Part shown: positions 6,558 through 9,324 of the stretch, one piece after another
Numbering within the stretch: position 1 is the first letter of the stretch
Layout: each line of letters begins with the position of its first letter
Made by a program: the position numbers and the translations under genes
Notes under the pieces: model-generated
What the model was told of the DNA's origin: nothing
Databases searched by the model: none
Seen by the model: the letters and a program-made list of their open reading frames with translations, nothing else
Source: SOKG01 sp964502665
Lineage (GTDB): Bacteria; Chloroflexota; Dehalococcoidia; SZUA-161
Length of the DNA: 9,324 nt
Assembly (NCBI GenBank): GCA_964502665.1
Contig: CAZCXP010000102.1
Coordinates: 1-9,324 of the forward strand
Direction of reading: 5' to 3'

Positions 6558-6707
6558 ATGAATCATAACACCTGGATGGCCCAACTGCAATATCTGACTA
6601 TTGTCTTTGGCGCTATAGGGTCATTAATCAACATCGGGGAAAACAATCAGGGGATGAAAGAGTCGGGGCAAGAGGGTTTGAACCTGCGACCTCCACGTAT
6701 CGAGTGA
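6558..6707 (+). CDS. Doubtful small ORF ending in tRNA remnant (49 aa)
   Basis: The frame starts MNHNTWMAQLQYLTIVFGAI, with a hydrophobic stretch at about 11-27. Its last third is read from the antisense of the tRNA-Pro remnant (the EGLNLRPPR type of peptide, a known translation artefact of antisense tRNA). If anything is real here, it is the first 34 codons, perhaps a gene cut by the insertion or decay that left the tRNA fragment. No good ribosome binding site is present. Confidence 0.2.
   Translation: MNHNTWMAQLQYLTIVFGAIGSLINIGENNQGMKESGQEGLNLRPPRIE
6662..6693 (-). repeat. Degenerate tRNA-Pro 3'-end copy (possible attachment-site relic)
   Basis: 32 bases that match the 3' end of tRNA-Pro(CGG) at 9273-9304 in 29 positions, in direct orientation, and match tRNA-Pro(GGG) in 27 of 32. 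It contains the acceptor 3' strand, the T loop and most of the T stem, the latter now with one mismatch pair. No anticodon arm or 5' half can be found next to it, so it is not a functional tRNA. A tRNA 3'-end fragment distal to the intact gene is what integration into a tRNA leaves behind. Confidence 0.6.
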
Positions 6708-6727
6708 CGGGGCCGGCACCTGGCATA

Positions 6728-8821
6728 TCACCGCTTGGTAGTTATTATGATTCTCCTAAGGGGATATTCTTCCTCTCCCCGTCGGCCAGGGACTAGCTTC
6801 TCGTCGCCGGGGAGTTCTTCTGAGGCTTCGACTACTTCGGGCATCTCACCAATGACTTTTAGAAGCGGGATAGGAGCTTCTACAAAGACTCTGATTGTAA
6901 TGCCGCTATCTACCGAGCCCCCGAGATTCAAGACATTCAGGTAGGGACTTTCTTTCATGGTCTTGTGAATCTGCAGCATTTGATCTAAACCTATAGGAGG
7001 CGGGAGTGCCAATTCCACATAGCCGTGGAAAACGTCAAGGTCTGCTTCTTCGTCTTGGCCAGGCAAGCGCTGCTCCCACGGCCCCTCGGTTGCCGCCTCA
7101 GTCCTCGCCTCTTTAGCTGCTTCTGTTTCAGGGGGCTCAGGCACCGTGCTCTTCTTCTTCATTGGTGTGGCTGGTGGTCTTTCAAGGCCCGCTACGAGGT
7201 AAAGCAAATTGCGATGAATTCTCTCAAATACCTCTTGTACATCGTCTTCTCGTATCCTCTTTTTGTTGGCTGTGGTGAGTAGTCGCGCGGCTTCCTGCTT
7301 GACAACCCGGGCGTTGTCCCTGGCCCTCCTCTTCACCTCGTCCAGTATCTGGCTGGCGGTCTGCTCTGCTTCGGGAACGATCTGCCTGCCGCCCTCAGCC
7401 TGCTTCTCTGCCCCCTCAATAATCTGGCTAGCTCTCTGTTCGGCTTCGGTGACAATCGTCATTGCCTGGTTCCTGGCTTCGTTCCGGGCCTCGTCTATGA
7501 TCTGGTTAGCGCTCTGTTCAGCTTCGGCGGCCAGCTTGAGGACGTGGTCGTCAGCGTTGTGCCTGGCCTCGTCTATGATCTGGCGGGCAGTCTCGCTGGC
7601 GTCAGCGACTATCGAGCTTGCGTCATCCTCGGCCTTCTTCTTCGCTTCGTCTAAAGTCTGGCGGGCAGTCTGTTGGGCTTCGGAAGTAATTTGAGCGTCG
7701 TCTACAGTTCTCTTACTGGCTTCATCTACAATTTGGCTGGCCTTCTGCTGAGCTTGGGCGATTATCAANNNNNNNNNNNNNNNNNNNNNNNNNNNNNNNN
7801 NNNNNNNNNNNNNNNNNNNNNNNNNNNNNNNNNNNNNNNNNNNNNNNNNNNNNNNNNNNNNNNNNNNNATCTGGCTGCGAGACCTCTCGGCTTCGGCGAC
7901 GATGCTGGCTGCGTCGTTCTCAGCTTTGCTCATGGCCTCGTCCAGAATCTGGCTGCGAGACCTCTCGGCTTCGGCGACGATGCTGGCTGCGTCGTTCTCA
8001 GCTTTGCTCATGGCCTCGTCCAGAATCTGGCTGCGAGACCTCTCGGCTTCGGCGACGATGCTGGCTGCGTCGTTCTCAGCTTTGCTCATGGCCTCGTCCA
8101 GAATCTGGCTGCGAGACCTCTCGGCTTCGGCGACGATGCTGGCTGCTTCATCCTCAGCGCTCTTCTTGGCCTGGCCTATGATCTCGCTCGCGGTTCGTTC
8201 GGCTTCGGCGACTAAATTGCCTGCGTTGTCCTTAGCCTCGTTTTCTGCTTGGTCTACGATCTGTCTGCCTTTCTGCCGAGCTTCCTCGATGACCTTGGTT
8301 GCTTGAGGCTTGGCCTTGTTTTTTGCCTCCTCTATGATTTGTCTGCCTTCCCCCTGGGCTTCGGCGATGATCTTGGCAGCTTCGGGCTTGGCCTTGTTTC
8401 TTGCCTCCTCTATGATCTGGTTGGCCCTCTGTTGAGCTTCTGCGACTATGTTGCTTACTTCGGTCTCTCCACGCTTCTTCGCCTCGTCAATTATCAGGCG
8501 TCCGGCCTGCTCAGCTTCGTTGACTACATTGCCCGCACGATCCTCAGCCTTACTGTTCGCTTCCTCTATGATCTGACTGGCTTTCTGCCTGGCTTCTGAG
8601 ATAATCCTCTTTGCGGTGTACTCAGCCTTCCTGTTCGCCTCGTCCAGAATCTGGCCGGCAGTACATTCCACGGTCTCTGCGAGTATCTCCTGTGCTCTCT
8701 GCCTCGCTCTGGCCTCAGCTTCAGCGATGATTTTGTTTGCCCATTTCTCTGCCTCGATCACGGTTATGTCCGCGTACTTCAAGGGAGAATCTGGGTGTTC
8801 CACTCTGTCGCCATCAATCAT
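6728..8821 (-). CDS. Long repeat coiled-coil protein with C-terminal alpha/beta domain
   Basis: At least about 697 residues; 34 are unknown because of the N gap. Residues 22-520 are some 18 units of 26 residues of the type AENDAASIVAEAERSRSQ plus ILDEAMSK. Ile pairs alternate at 11- and 15-residue spacing, which suits a right-handed or nearly straight coiled coil. A Pro/Glu-rich linker follows (546-598), then a compact domain at 600-665 (VELALPPPIGLDQMLQ ... NLGGSVDSGITIRVFVE ... PLLKVIGEMPEV) whose strand/helix order suggests a ferredoxin-like beta-alpha-beta-beta-alpha fold, and a basic tail. There is no signal peptide or membrane segment. The family is not recognised; the repeat recalls peripheral-stalk subunits of rotary ATPases (V/A-type E/G, F-type b), but the length does not. 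AGGGAGG (8832-8838) lies 10 bases before ATG. The start overlaps the upstream small ORF by 8 bases. Confidence 0.75.
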   Translation of the reverse strand: MIDGDRVEHPDSPLKYADITVIEAEKWANKIIAEAEARARQRAQEILAETVECTAGQILDEANRKAEYTAKRIISEARQKASQIIEEANSKAEDRAGNVVNEAEQAGRLIIDEAKKRGETEVSNIVAEAQQRANQIIEEARNKAKPEAAKIIAEAQGEGRQIIEEAKNKAKPQATKVIEEARQKGRQIVDQAENEAKDNAGNLVAEAERTASEIIGQAKKSAEDEAASIVAEAERSRSQILDEAMSKAENDAASIVAEAERSRSQILDEAMSKAENDAASIVAEAERSRSQILDEAMSKAENDAASIVAEAERSRSQXXXXXXXXXXXXXXXXXXXXXXXXXXXXXXXXXXLIIAQAQQKASQIVDEASKRTVDDAQITSEAQQTARQTLDEAKKKAEDDASSIVADASETARQIIDEARHNADDHVLKLAAEAEQSANQIIDEARNEARNQAMTIVTEAEQRASQIIEGAEKQAEGGRQIVPEAEQTASQILDEVKRRARDNARVVKQEAARLLTTANKKRIREDDVQEVFERIHRNLLYLVAGLERPPATPMKKKSTVPEPPETEAAKEARTEAATEGPWEQRLPGQDEEADLDVFHGYVELALPPPIGLDQMLQIHKTMKESPYLNVLNLGGSVDSGITIRVFVEAPIPLLKVIGEMPEVVEASEELPGDEKLVPGRRGEEEYPLRRIIITTKR
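7769..7868. other. Assembly gap (100 N)
   Basis: Exactly 100 unknown bases inside the tandem-repeat part of the coiled-coil gene. The right flank is the last few bases before a run of identical 78-bp repeats, the classic place for an assembly to break. Round length suggests a placeholder rather than a measured size. Confidence 0.97.
7871..8146 (-). repeat. 78-bp tandem repeats within the coiled-coil gene
   Basis: Three identical 78-bp copies (7871-7948, 7949-8026, 8027-8104) and 42 identical bases of a fourth (8105-8146). Each encodes one 26-residue coiled-coil unit. Identity at silent positions shows recent duplication or ongoing homogenisation, while the neighbouring units share only the protein pattern. 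The array runs into the N gap on its left side, so copies are probably missing. Confidence 0.95.
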
Positions 8822-9057
8822 CTGCTTCGCGCCTCCCTGCGGGGTTCGCGGGTGAGTTCGGATCGTCCGGTTTCGGAGTCAGGTCGCCGGAGTGGCCTGT
8901 CATTGCGCTAACGAGAGAATCCATCCCCTCAACCTTCTTGGCGAAGTCGCCATGTCGGCTTGTCAGGTTAGCGGCAATGGAGCATACTTTGGGTTCGATC
9001 AGCCCCTCTGTTGACCATGTTTAGGTTTCGTCTCCGAATCTCCTTTTCAGTTTCCAT
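8814..9057 (-). pseudogene. Small ORF upstream of coiled-coil gene, interrupted by one-base frameshift
   Basis: ATG at 9057 opens METEKEIRRRNLNMVNRG and then soon stops at TAA. If one G of the GGGG run at 9003-9006 is skipped, the frame continues without interruption as LIEPKVCSIAANLTSRHGDF and onward to TGA at 8814-8816, giving an 80-residue hydrophilic protein with a Pro/Asp/Asn-rich C-terminus. The family is not recognised. The end overlaps the coiled-coil start codon (ATGATTGA), and that gene's Shine-Dalgarno lies inside this ORF, both typical of translational coupling. The shift may be an assembly error, a real mutation or programmed frameshifting. A shorter intact alternative starts at the ATG at 8924 (36 residues) behind GAGGGG/AGAAGG. 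Confidence 0.45.
8897..8928. repeat. Degenerate REP-like repeat inside the small ORF
   Basis: CTGTCATT and GAATCCATCCCC match the two ends of the REP-like unit at 561-593, while the middle hairpin has diverged and no longer pairs well. It lies inside the small coupled ORF and supplies its internal ATG (8924). Confidence 0.4.

Positions 9058-9324
<267 letters not shown>

Noticed and set aside
6662..6740. A complete tRNA at the tRNA-like sequence
   Set aside because: Only the acceptor 3' strand and T arm are recognisable; the upstream bases give no acceptor 5' strand, D arm or T33-containing anticodon loop.
7871..8146. CRISPR-like array
   Set aside because: The copies are contiguous 78-bp repeats with no spacers and lie in frame inside a coding region.
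7263..8599. Long plus-strand reading frames opposite the coiled-coil gene
   Set aside because: They are repetitive Ala/Ser/Leu-rich mirror images of the 78-bp repeats; the minus frame has the ribosome binding site, the coiled-coil pattern and the non-repeat C-terminal domain.

Overview
The window looks like part of a bacterial chromosome, most probably from the Dehalococcoidia (Chloroflexota). The main reason is the 3' end of a 16S rRNA gene at the left edge, which resembles Dehalococcoides-type 16S and is not followed by a 23S gene. The gene content fits an anaerobe with iron-sulfur and flavin proteins. A block of exactly 100 Ns (7769-7868) shows this is a scaffold with an unresolved gap, probably from a draft or metagenome assembly.

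Layout, left to right. 1-277 is the end of 16S, followed by hairpins and an island of small palindromic repeats (412-595). A tRNA-Ile(GAU) with its own promoter follows (695-770). 771-1570 is gene-poor but holds a plausible 57-residue small ORF on the minus strand (1092-1265) with a promoter-like site upstream. tRNA-Pro(GGG) lies on the minus strand at 1571-1644, again with a near-consensus promoter. The core block (1724-6474) carries ordinary genes: a COG2509-type FAD-dependent oxidoreductase (-), an FmdB-type zinc-ribbon protein (+), a DUF1461/TIGR01906-type membrane protein (-), a cysteine-rich 4Fe-4S protein (+) followed after 19 bases by mazG (+), and an antibiotic-biosynthesis-monooxygenase-fold protein (-). 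Three promoters here predict very short 5' leaders.

The right third is the unusual part. A minus-strand gene (6728-8821) encodes a protein of at least about 700 residues, built of 26-residue Ala/Glu/Ile-rich coiled-coil repeats and ending in a small alpha/beta-like domain. Three of its 78-bp DNA repeats are identical and abut the N gap, so the true copy number is unknown. Its start overlaps the end of a small upstream ORF (8814-9057) that is continuous except for one extra G in a GGGG run. The pair is bracketed by two direct copies of a tRNA-Pro 3' end: a degenerate copy at 6662-6693, and the 3' part of a tRNA-Pro(CGG) that runs off the right edge (9274-9324). This is the layout left by tRNA-targeted integration, although no integrase is present. 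The tRNA-bracketed pair is the best candidate here for something undescribed; no function can be assigned from sequence alone.
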